Of a stretch of DNA of 5,005 nucleotides, positions 1-5,005 are shown one piece after another. The stretch is taken from positions 1 through 5,005 of the forward strand of contig JAOTZF010000149.1 of assembly GCA_029861485.1 (NCBI GenBank), written 5' to 3'. How positions within the stretch are numbered: the first letter of the stretch is position 1; each line of letters begins with the position of its first letter. This stretch comes from Thermoleophilia bacterium (GTDB lineage Bacteria; Actinomycetota; Thermoleophilia; Miltoncostaeales; Miltoncostaeaceae). Under the pieces are notes generated by a model. It saw nothing but the letters and a program-made list of their open reading frames with translations. It ran no database searches and was not told the DNA's origin. Position numbers and translations under genes: made by a program.

Positions 1-151
1 CATCGACGCGTCGAGCTCTCCTTCCTGATACTTACGGGCATGGCCGCGCCTCCTGACGGCCACGCGGGTCACTGCCCGCGGGATATCGGGCTGAGTCGAT
101 ACCACCGTCACGTGGCCGTGAGACCCCTCAGGCCGGTCTGCGGGCCCCCGG
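1..151. other. Non-coding left flank with a possible gene start at the edge
   Basis: This stretch lies downstream of the epimerase stop codon and holds no recognisable complete gene. A small perfect hairpin (CGCGGG at 63-68 pairing with CCCGCG at 75-80, loop of 6) lies about 70 bp past the stop, but no T-tract follows it on the minus strand, so it is a poor intrinsic terminator. A second 5-bp dyad (AGACC at 121-125, GGTCT at 135-139) is weaker still. At the left edge the minus strand carries a strong Shine-Dalgarno-like AGGAAGGAG (18-26), then an ATG at 3-1 after 14 nt. This could be the start of another minus-strand gene running out of the window. The spacing is longer than usual and only the start codon is visible, so it is not called as a CDS. 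Confidence 0.45.
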
Positions 152-1042
152 CTACCCGGCCAGCAGGTCGCGGAGCGCCGGCTCGAGATGCGGATGTCGG
201 AACACATAGCCGGCCTCCTCGATGGCGGCCGGCAGAGCCGGCTGCCCGGCGACCACCGCCGTGGCCCCCTCGCCGAAGATCAGCCTCAAGGCGAATCCCG
301 GCGTCGGCACGAATGACGGGCGCTTGAGCACTCGCCCGAGGGTGCGGGCAAGCTCCCGTTGACGCACGGGGTTCGGGGCCGTCGCATTGACGGGGCCGAC
401 GACGTCCGAGTCGTCGATCGCCTGCAGGATGATCCCGACCTCGTCGTCGATGTGGATCCAGGGGAACCACTGGCGGCCTCCGGCGAGGGGACCCCCCACG
501 AACATCTTGGTCGCCTTGGCGAGCGGCGGCAGCACTCCCTTATCGGGGTCGAGCACGATGCCGGTGCGGACCAACACCACGCGTACGCCTTTCTCGGCGG
601 CAGACATGGCAGCGTCTTCCCACTCCATGCACATGTCGGCCAGGAAATCCTCGCCGGGGCCGTCACTTTCGACCACGGGGTCATCCGAGGGTCCGTAGTA
701 CCCGACAGCGCTCGCGTTCACGAGCACCCTCGGGTCGCCGTTGGAGAGGGCCTCGACCAACCGCCGCGTCGTTCCGACGCGGCTCTCGCGCATTTGCTTC
801 TTGCGGTCTTCGGTCCACCGGACCGGAGCCACGGGCCGCCCGGCCATGTTGACCACGGCGTCGACGGCGACGGTCAGCTCAGCGGGCGCGGGACCCTCGG
901 CCGCATCCCAGGCCACCGCGGTGGCACCTTCGATCGTCGCGCCCCGGCGCGAGACCGCAAGCACCTCATCGCCACGTGCGACGAGCGCATCCACGACTCT
1001 GCGCCCGATCAGTCCCGTTGAGCCGACGACGGCGACCTTCAC
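152..1042 (-). CDS. TIGR01777-family NAD(P)-binding epimerase/oxidoreductase
   Basis: This is a cytoplasmic, extended-SDR-like protein of 296 residues, the usual length for the TIGR01777 (YfcH/SulA-like) family; its substrate is unknown. The N-terminal Rossmann motif GSTGLIG is at residues 7-13. The family pattern ASAVGYYG is at 110-117, with Ser111 and the paired Tyr115/Tyr116. FLADMCMEWEDAA (133-145) follows where classical SDRs would carry the YxxxK lysine, a non-canonical active site typical of this family. RTGIVL is at 159-164 and WIHIDD at 195-200. The last 50 or so residues match the small C-terminal domain (DUF1731 type) of the family. The start is GTG: the Rossmann strand MKVAVVG begins there, and a Shine-Dalgarno GAGAGGGG (1054-1047) sits 4 nt upstream, overlapping the aldo/keto reductase stop codon. 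The gene lies 10 bp behind that reductase, which implies co-transcription and perhaps translational coupling. The family call is secure; the reaction is unknown. Confidence 0.95.
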   Translation of the reverse strand: MKVAVVGSTGLIGRRVVDALVARGDEVLAVSRRGATIEGATAVAWDAAEGPAPAELTVAVDAVVNMAGRPVAPVRWTEDRKKQMRESRVGTTRRLVEALSNGDPRVLVNASAVGYYGPSDDPVVESDGPGEDFLADMCMEWEDAAMSAAEKGVRVVLVRTGIVLDPDKGVLPPLAKATKMFVGGPLAGGRQWFPWIHIDDEVGIILQAIDDSDVVGPVNATAPNPVRQRELARTLGRVLKRPSFVPTPGFALRLIFGEGATAVVAGQPALPAAIEEAGYVFRHPHLEPALRDLLAG

Positions 1043-1046
1043 GCTA

Positions 1047-1054
1047 CCCCTCTC
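1047..1054 (-). promoter_or_regulatory. Ribosome-binding site of the epimerase, overlapping the upstream stop
   Basis: Read on the minus strand, GAGAGGGG is followed by TAGC and then the GTG start. The first two bases of the site are the last two bases of the aldo/keto reductase TGA stop (1055-1053). A ribosome ending on the reductase would therefore sit on the initiation site of the epimerase. This supports the GTG start and translational coupling. Confidence 0.7.
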
Positions 1055-2051
1055 ACTCGGCGCCCGGATCGGGTGGCTCGCCGTGCCCGTACGGACGCGA
1101 GGCGTTCGGGTACTTGGCGAGCACGGCCTCGATCTCGGCCTCCTCGTCGGCCCTCAAGGGGGCCCCGGCGAGCGCCGCGTTCTCGCGTGCCTGCGCGCCA
1201 TCGCGCATACCGATGATGGCCGAGGTGATCTCAGGACGTCTCAATACCCACCCAACCGCGAGCTCGGCGACGCCCCCGGGGCGGCCCGCATCGTCCGCGA
1301 TCCGGGCGAGTTCCCTCGTCACGGCGACCCGCTGGGGATAGGCCTCGTCGGTGAAGAGCTCGCTCTCGGCGCGCCAATCGTTGGACGGGAAGGTGGTCTG
1401 CTCACCCATCTTGCCCGTCAACAGACCGTGGGCCAGAGGGCCGTACGCGAGCACGCCGACCTGGTTGTCCGCGCACCAGGGCAACTCCCCCGCCTCGATG
1501 TCGCGCCGCATCAGGTGGTAGCCGGGTTGGTAGGCGTCGATCGGGGCCACCTTCGCGGTCTGCTCCAGCTCGTTGAGGTCGTAATTCGAGACGGCGATCG
1601 CGCGGATCTTGCCTTCGTCGCGGAGCTCCACGAGCGCGCCGATCGTCTCTTCGATCGGTACCGACGCCACCGGCCAATGCACGTGGTAGATGTCCACCGA
1701 ATCCCGTCCCAGGGCCTCCAGGCTGCGGTCGAGCGCCATGCGGAGGTAGTCGCGGCTGGCGTCGCGCCAGATTCTGAACTCCGGCTCGAGCTCCCAGGCG
1801 ACCCCGCCTTTGGTCGAGACGAGGATCTCGCCACCTCGCTCCGCGAGCACCTCCCCCACGACCCGCTCGGCACGGCCTTGGCCGTAGATGTCAGCGGTGT
1901 CGACCCAGTTGATTCCGGCATCGATGGCCGCGTGCAGCGCCTCCTCGGACTGGGCATCGTCCGCGCCGCCCCACCGACCGCCGAAGACCCACGTTCCAAT
2001 GCCGATGACCGACAACTCGATATCCGTGCTGCCGAGTGTCCGTCGCTCCAT
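1053..2051 (-). CDS. Aldo/keto reductase (AKR, IolS/YhdN-like)
   Basis: This 332-residue cytoplasmic enzyme is predicted to be an NAD(P)H-dependent reductase of aldehydes or ketones with a TIM-barrel fold. The AKR catalytic tetrad is complete: Asp51 and Tyr56 in VDTADIYG, Lys81 in VSTKGG, and His125 in IYHVHWP. The family stretches GIGTWVFGGRWGG (17-29), KIRAIAVSNY (148-157) and YGPLAHGLLTGK (203-214) are all present. The motif near 269-290 (VLRRPEITSAIIGMRDGAQARE) is the usual C-terminal cofactor-phosphate region. The N-terminal pattern resembles bacterial AKR11-type proteins such as Bacillus IolS and YhdN, but the substrate cannot be read from the sequence. Start choice: ATG with G-rich GGGGG (2060-2056) 4 nt upstream, and the family N-terminus RTLGSTDIELSVIGIGT right behind it. 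The gene is followed after 10 bp by the epimerase, so the two probably form a bicistronic unit. It could also be read through from the protease 57 bp upstream. Confidence 0.96.
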   Translation of the reverse strand: MERRTLGSTDIELSVIGIGTWVFGGRWGGADDAQSEEALHAAIDAGINWVDTADIYGQGRAERVVGEVLAERGGEILVSTKGGVAWELEPEFRIWRDASRDYLRMALDRSLEALGRDSVDIYHVHWPVASVPIEETIGALVELRDEGKIRAIAVSNYDLNELEQTAKVAPIDAYQPGYHLMRRDIEAGELPWCADNQVGVLAYGPLAHGLLTGKMGEQTTFPSNDWRAESELFTDEAYPQRVAVTRELARIADDAGRPGGVAELAVGWVLRRPEITSAIIGMRDGAQARENAALAGAPLRADEEAEIEAVLAKYPNASRPYGHGEPPDPGAE

Positions 2052-2065
2052 GCCACCCCCAAGAA

Positions 2066-2080
2066 ACTGGCGCGGCCAGT
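2066..2080 (-). terminator. Weak hairpin with short T-run between protease and reductase
   Basis: On the minus strand ACTGGC, loop CGC, and GCCAGT form a perfect 6-bp stem directly followed by TTCTT. It lies in the 57-bp gap between the protease stop and the reductase start and ends only 14 nt before the ATG. It could be a weak intrinsic terminator or attenuator of protease read-through, or an operator. A second CGGCCG/CGGCCG dyad (2102-2107 and 2113-2118) spans the protease stop codon. The stem is short and the T-run is interrupted, so this is only a candidate. I see no clear -35/-10 pair for the reductase in the gap. Confidence 0.3.
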
Positions 2081-2108
2081 CTATCGGCGAGCGTATGAGA
2101 GCGGCCGA

Positions 2109-4292
2109 CTAGCGGCCGGTGATACGCACGGTGCGGCTGATCGCCCGCTCGCCACGCGCCAGCCGTCCCAGCGCGGCGACCCGCAACCGGTAGCGACCGG
2201 CGGGCAGACCCTGCAACGGCAGGGACACGCCGAAACGCCCGGCGCGTACCCGCCGCACGCGCCTTACCTCGGGCGGGGCCTTCAGAACCGCGCTCGCGCT
2301 GGCCTGCCACAAGACCGGAGCCAGCGTCACGCGGACGCGTCCCCTACGCACCGCGGCGCCGGACACCTTGAGTGTGCCGCCCTCGCGAACTCGGCGCTTG
2401 GTCTTCGCGCGGGCCACCGTAGGGCGCCGCGGCGTCACCAAGCGACGGATCACACGCCGGTTGCCGGCCCGGTCGGTGACGATCAGCCGTACACGGCGAG
2501 GGGCTTTACTCGGGAAGCGGTGCGTAAGGGAACGTCCCCTTGCGATTCGCTTCCCGATACGCCAGGCGATGTTCTTTTGCGCGACACCGACGCCCTTGTC
2601 GCGGATCTTCGCGGTGAAGATCACGCGGCGCCCTCGCACTTTCCACGATATGGAGGCGGTGGGCGCGGCACGATCCACGACGACCGTGTGACGCTCGGGC
2701 TCGGCATCGACCCGCCCCTCGCTACCGACGGCCTTCACGGCGACCGCGTGGCGCCCGGAGGACAGAGCGACCCGGAACGCGCTGCTGGTAAGGGGCATGC
2801 TCCAGGGGGCGTCATCGACGCGGTACTGATACGCGTCCGCACCGGTCAGAGCGACCCGATAGCCGAGATTGCGTGCCTTCGTGCGACGCGGAGGCGTGCG
2901 CACGAATCGCGCGTTGGCAACGCTCTGCGGGGTTGCGCCCGTGGCGACGACGGCCGCGAAGCTGTCGAGGGATCCGAAGCCGTAGGTGGAGTCCTTGCCT
3001 GCGGGGCCGAGGTCCCCGGCGGTCGCGGTCATGGCCGCGAGCACCTCATCCGGCGAGAGCCCCGGCGAGTACTGGCGCAGCAGCGCCGCCACCCCGGCAA
3101 CGTGGGGAGCGGCCATGGATGTTCCACTGAAGCTGAGGTAGCCGCCGAAGTATCCGGCCAAGATGCCCTCGCCGGGGGCGGCGATGTCGGGCTTGGTCAG
3201 CACGGTACCTGCGGCCGGTCCGCTGCCATCACCGTCCTGCCATACGATGGGGCCGCGAGACGAGAAGCTCGACGCGGCCTCGACGGAATCGATCGCCCCC
3301 ACGGCGATCGACTCCGGGTAGGACGCCGGGCTGCCCACCGACCCAGGGGTGGGACCGGTGTTGCCCGCCGCGAAGACCGGCACGATCCCCAAACTGCGCC
3401 AGTGGCGCACGACCGAGCGGAACCAGGTGTCGTTCGCGTCGCCCGCGGTCCACGAGTTGTTGATCACCGCCGGGCGGTCGTTAGTGGCCGGGTTTCCGTC
3501 CGGGTCGGCGATCCACTCGGCAGCTGCGAGCAGTTGGCTGCCGGGGGCGGAGCCGCTTGCGCCGATGGCCTTGGCGACGATGAGGTTCGCACCCGGCGCC
3601 ACTCCGATCGGTGCGCCCTCCACCGATCGACCGACGGCAGTGCTCGCCGTATGCGTACCGTGGCCGTTGTCATCGTACGGCTGGGACTGCCCGTTGACGA
3701 AGTCCCGCCATGCCAGCACCTTGCTGGTCAGCGCCGGATTCGCCGGATCGATGCCGGTGTCGATGTGACCGACGCGCACACCGGCGCCCGTAAGCCCCAG
3801 GTCGCTCCATACGCGATCAGCGCCGATGCTGGATATGCCCCAGTTTCCGGTGCCCGGGTCGGGCAGAGCACCGGTGCCGGCGATGCTGACGACCGGCTCG
3901 GGCTCGACGGAGGCGACCTGCGGCGATTGCCGCAGTCGGGCGATTTCCTCGGCCGTCGCATCGACCGTCATCACACCGCCAAGCCAGTAGCTCTCGGCTC
4001 GCGTCTCGTCGATGCCGGCCTCGACCAGCAGATCGGACTGGCGCCCCAACGCGAAATCGCGCCCGGCCTGCTCGCTCTGCACGTGGGTCGTCGGGCTCGA
4101 GCCGCCCGCCCTGAGGGTGACCACGATCGGGCTGGTCCTCTCGGCTGAGGGCCCGCGGCCGCCTGGGCGCGGCACGCTTTCTGCATGGGCAAGGGAGACG
4201 GCGCAGGGGTAGCTGAGCAGCGTGAGCGCAGACAGCGCGCTCAGCGCCACACCACGAAGACTGAATTGCGAGCGATCCATGCCCTGCTGCAA
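2109..4292 (-). CDS. Secreted S8 (subtilisin-family) serine protease, bacillopeptidase F-like
   Basis: This is a predicted exported endopeptidase of 727 residues when read from the TTG start at 4292; numbering here uses that start. A Sec signal peptide covers about 1-37, with a hydrophobic core LSALSALTLLSY and likely cleavage after AHA. A propeptide (inhibitor I9-like) covers about 54-137. The peptidase S8 domain is at about 150-445. The triad and oxyanion residues are intact: Asp178 (HIDTG), His211 (NGHGTH), Asn311 (FAAGN) and Ser392 (SGTSMAAPHVAG). The insert ADPDGNPATNDRPAVINNSW (262-281) is typical of bacillopeptidase F-like members. The roughly 280-residue tail looks like two or three Ig-like beta modules and is very rich in arginine. 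No LPXTG motif or C-terminal membrane helix is seen, so the enzyme is probably released or bound by charge. Start choice: AGGGAGGG lies 4 nt before the TTG, the same spacing as in both downstream genes. ATG at 4322 has no Shine-Dalgarno site, and ATG at 4280 has only AGCAGGG, 1 nt away. Confidence 0.95.
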   Translation of the reverse strand: MQQGMDRSQFSLRGVALSALSALTLLSYPCAVSLAHAESVPRPGGRGPSAERTSPIVVTLRAGGSSPTTHVQSEQAGRDFALGRQSDLLVEAGIDETRAESYWLGGVMTVDATAEEIARLRQSPQVASVEPEPVVSIAGTGALPDPGTGNWGISSIGADRVWSDLGLTGAGVRVGHIDTGIDPANPALTSKVLAWRDFVNGQSQPYDDNGHGTHTASTAVGRSVEGAPIGVAPGANLIVAKAIGASGSAPGSQLLAAAEWIADPDGNPATNDRPAVINNSWTAGDANDTWFRSVVRHWRSLGIVPVFAAGNTGPTPGSVGSPASYPESIAVGAIDSVEAASSFSSRGPIVWQDGDGSGPAAGTVLTKPDIAAPGEGILAGYFGGYLSFSGTSMAAPHVAGVAALLRQYSPGLSPDEVLAAMTATAGDLGPAGKDSTYGFGSLDSFAAVVATGATPQSVANARFVRTPPRRTKARNLGYRVALTGADAYQYRVDDAPWSMPLTSSAFRVALSSGRHAVAVKAVGSEGRVDAEPERHTVVVDRAAPTASISWKVRGRRVIFTAKIRDKGVGVAQKNIAWRIGKRIARGRSLTHRFPSKAPRRVRLIVTDRAGNRRVIRRLVTPRRPTVARAKTKRRVREGGTLKVSGAAVRRGRVRVTLAPVLWQASASAVLKAPPEVRRVRRVRAGRFGVSLPLQGLPAGRYRLRVAALGRLARGERAISRTVRITGR
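2511..2556. repeat. 46-nt imperfect inverted repeat inside the protease tail
   Basis: The outer arms CGGGAAGCG (2511-2519) and CGCTTCCCG (2548-2556) are perfectly complementary over 9 bp. After a 3-nt mismatched step, inner arms CGTAAGGG (2523-2530) and CCCTTGCG (2537-2544) pair at 7 of 8 positions, leaving a loop of six bases. In total 16 of 20 arm positions pair as DNA. As plus-strand RNA two further G-U pairs form, so the structure would be more stable in an antisense transcript than in the protease mRNA. It encodes protease residues 580-594 (GKRIARGRSLTHRFP). Its function is unknown and chance cannot be excluded. Confidence 0.5.
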
Positions 4293-4296
4293 GCCG

Positions 4297-4304
4297 CCCT
4301 CCCT
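4297..4304 (-). promoter_or_regulatory. Ribosome-binding site that points to a TTG start for the protease
   Basis: Read on the minus strand, AGGGAGGG is followed by CGGC and then TTG (4292-4290). This is the best Shine-Dalgarno match near the protease N-terminus. Its 4-nt spacing matches the sites before the reductase and the epimerase. It would give an N-terminus reading MQQGMDRSQF ahead of the hydrophobic signal core. The competing start ATG at 4280 is 16 nt from this site, and ATG at 4322 lies upstream of it. Confidence 0.5.
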
Positions 4305-4331
4305 GGCGTTGGCTACCTGCATCCCGGGGAT

Positions 4332-4357
4332 CGGTTCGACCGCCCGAGCGGTTGACG
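4332..4357. promoter_or_regulatory. Dyads and a direct repeat in the divergent promoter region
   Basis: The gap between the protease and the zinc-ribbon/PAS gene holds a cluster of symmetric sequence. CGGT (4332-4335) pairs with ACCG (4339-4342), and ACCGC (4339-4343) pairs with GCGGT (4348-4352) across CCGA. CGGTT is also directly repeated at 4332 and 4349, a 17-bp interval, each copy followed within a base or two by GAC. The second copy includes TTGACG (4352-4357), which resembles a plus-strand -35 box but has no good -10 at 16-18 bp. The position suits an operator for either divergent gene; no regulator family is recognised. Confidence 0.3.
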
Positions 4358-4398
4358 TCCATCAGAACAACCTCGTGGGCAATCCCTCCAGACCTCCG

Positions 4399-4404
4399 TA
4401 AAAT
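4399..4404 (+). promoter_or_regulatory. -10 box TAAAAT of a probable leaderless promoter
   Basis: TAAAAT matches the TANNNT actinobacterial -10 consensus and ends 9 nt before the ATG at 4414. Transcription would start at about 4411-4414, giving an mRNA with essentially no 5' leader. In agreement, no purine-rich Shine-Dalgarno site precedes this ATG. No clear -35 box is seen at the expected distance (around 4376-4381, TGGGCA), which is common for extended or leaderless actinobacterial promoters. Confidence 0.5.
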
Positions 4405-4413
4405 CTTGCGGGC

Positions 4414-4854
4414 ATGCCCGTCTTCATCTGCACCCGGTGCGGCCATCGCGAGGCCGCCAGCGATCGCCATGTGCGGCATCAGCCTCGCGGCTGCTCCCGC
4501 TGTGGCTTCGGCTTTCTCTTCGAGCTGCTGGAGGACTACTACCCGAGCCCCAAGACCGGCCTGCTCGCCTGTGATAGCGAGCGCCGCGTGCTGGCCATCG
4601 GACTCGCCACGACCGCCGTCACCGGCTTCCGTGAGCAGGACCTGCTCGGCCAAGAAGTGATGGAGCGCCTTGGCATCTCCGGCTACGAGGGCGGGGACCC
4701 GGCGGAGCGTGCCCTGGAGTGGGGCGTCCGAGTCCTCGATCTGGACTGCACCTTCCGGCCTCGCGGATCGGATACGGATACCCTGGCGAAGATCGACTTC
4801 TTCCCTGCGTACGATGATGACGGCGGTCTGCTCGTAGCCATCACGCCGAGCTGA
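4414..4854 (+). CDS. Small zinc-ribbon/PAS-domain protein
   Basis: This is a soluble 146-residue protein with two parts. The N-terminus has two zinc-knuckle pairs, Cys6-x2-Cys9 (CTRCGHR) and Cys27-x2-Cys30 (CSRCGFG), separated by 17 residues, a likely zinc ribbon. Residues from about 45 to 145 look like one PAS domain. TGLLACDSERRVLAIGLATT and then TGFREQDLLGQEVMERLGI resemble the first strands and helices of PAS, and LAKIDFFPAYDDDGGLLVAI resembles the closing strands. No kinase, cyclase, DNA-binding or membrane segment follows, so any signal would pass to a partner protein. Ligand and partner are unknown. The ATG is well fixed: an in-frame TAA lies at 4399-4401 and no other start codon occurs between. 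The gene is divergent from the protease and shares its 121-bp control region. I recall similar short proteins in Thermoleophilia, but that is memory, not a search. The CDS is secure; the PAS assignment is moderately so. Confidence 0.88.
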   Translation: MPVFICTRCGHREAASDRHVRHQPRGCSRCGFGFLFELLEDYYPSPKTGLLACDSERRVLAIGLATTAVTGFREQDLLGQEVMERLGISGYEGGDPAERALEWGVRVLDLDCTFRPRGSDTDTLAKIDFFPAYDDDGGLLVAITPS

Positions 4855-5005
4855 GCGGCCCGATCACCCGAGGGGTCGTGCATCACGAAAGCGACGATGA
4901 GAGGCTCGTGGTGTGCTCAGCACCACCACCGTCCGCGTGGTGACCGGGACCTGCGGTCAGCCGGATCGGTAACCTGCGGGCCGCCTTGACTTCATAAAGC
5001 TAGGA
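4855..5005. other. Non-coding right flank with several small hairpins
   Basis: No gene of ordinary size is seen in these 151 bases. A perfect 5-bp hairpin TCGTG/CACGA with loop CAT lies at 4876-4888, shortly after the PAS gene stop, but no T-run follows, so termination there is doubtful. GTGGTG (4908-4913) and a second GTGGTG (4937-4942) flank CACCACCAC (4921-4929), which can pair with either. ACCTGCGG is directly repeated at 4949-4956 and 4972-4979, a 23-bp period. A minus-strand frame (reading PSFMKSRRPAGYRSG before a stop near 4960) could be the end of a convergent gene from the right, but nothing supports this beyond its being open. Confidence 0.4.
4986..4991 (+). promoter_or_regulatory. 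Candidate -35 box at the right edge
   Basis: TTGACT is a good match to the sigma-70/SigA-type -35 consensus, and the bases after it (TCATAAAGCTAGGA) are markedly more AT-rich than the rest of the window. The expected -10 position lies beyond 5005, so the promoter cannot be confirmed. If real, a plus-strand gene starts shortly after the window. Confidence 0.3.

Noticed and set aside
397..416. Perfect 7-bp inverted repeat CGACGAC/GTCGTCG inside the epimerase gene
   Set aside because: It reflects runs of Asp and Val codons (GAC, GTC) in the coding strand and is not distinguishable from chance.
359..1021. A 220-codon plus-strand frame opposite the epimerase
   Set aside because: It is a shadow of the epimerase gene: no recognisable domain, and a composition typical of antisense GC-rich DNA.
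1639..1658. Perfect 7-bp inverted repeat CCGATCG/CGATCGG with 6-nt loop inside the reductase gene
   Set aside because: It is built from CGATCG-type words that are frequent in GC-rich coding DNA and encodes a normal part of the enzyme; expected by chance at this size.
741..4148. A 1135-codon open frame on the plus strand opposite the three minus-strand genes
   Set aside because: It is antisense to three well-supported genes with intact family motifs. Its translation is low-complexity (Arg, Gly, Ala, Asp and His rich) with no recognisable domain. Long open antisense frames are expected where third codon positions are mostly G or C.
3817..4653. A 278-codon minus-strand frame crossing the divergent intergenic region
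   Set aside because: It overlaps the signal-peptide and propeptide part of the protease in another frame and lies antisense to the zinc-ribbon/PAS gene. It has no family motifs, while both overlapped genes do.
4897..4989. 30-codon frame starting ATG with three His codons in a row (AQHHHRPRGD)
   Set aside because: It has no ribosome-binding site upstream and no recognisable similarity; the His run comes from the CACCACCAC hairpin arm read in another frame. A His-type attenuator is not supported without a downstream his gene.

Overview
The window looks like ordinary chromosome from a high-GC actinobacterium. The base composition is strongly GC-rich and third codon positions are mostly G or C. 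The secreted subtilase with an arginine-rich, Ig-like tail and the small zinc-ribbon/PAS protein together resemble Thermoleophilia (Solirubrobacterales-type) proteins. That placement rests on family resemblance, not on a phylogeny. No mobile element, CRISPR array, tRNA or rRNA was seen.

Layout. Positions 1-151 are non-coding; a possible start of another minus-strand gene sits at the extreme left edge. Three minus-strand genes follow, read right to left. They are a secreted S8 (subtilisin-type) serine protease (about 4292 to 2109), an aldo/keto reductase (2051 to 1053) and a TIGR01777-type NAD(P)-binding epimerase/oxidoreductase (1042 to 152). The two oxidoreductases are 10 bp apart and the ribosome-binding site of the second overlaps the stop codon of the first, so they are almost certainly co-transcribed. 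The protease is 57 bp upstream of the reductase, with a short hairpin in the gap, so read-through is possible but uncertain. A divergent intergenic region (4293-4413) separates the protease from a plus-strand gene (4414-4854) for a 146-residue protein with a four-cysteine zinc ribbon fused to a PAS-like domain. Positions 4855-5005 are non-coding, with several small hairpins and a possible -35 box at the right edge.

How the genes relate. The protease is exported and would act outside the membrane. The reductase and epimerase are cytoplasmic NAD(P)H enzymes of unknown substrate. The PAS protein is a cytoplasmic candidate sensor or adaptor with no visible output domain. I see no evidence of one multi-gene system, and no convincing new defence or mobile system.

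The items most worth a second look are: the probable leaderless promoter of the zinc-ribbon/PAS gene; a 46-nt imperfect inverted repeat inside the protease tail; the likely TTG start of the protease; and a small PPP-containing reading frame overlapping mutually exclusive hairpins near the right edge.
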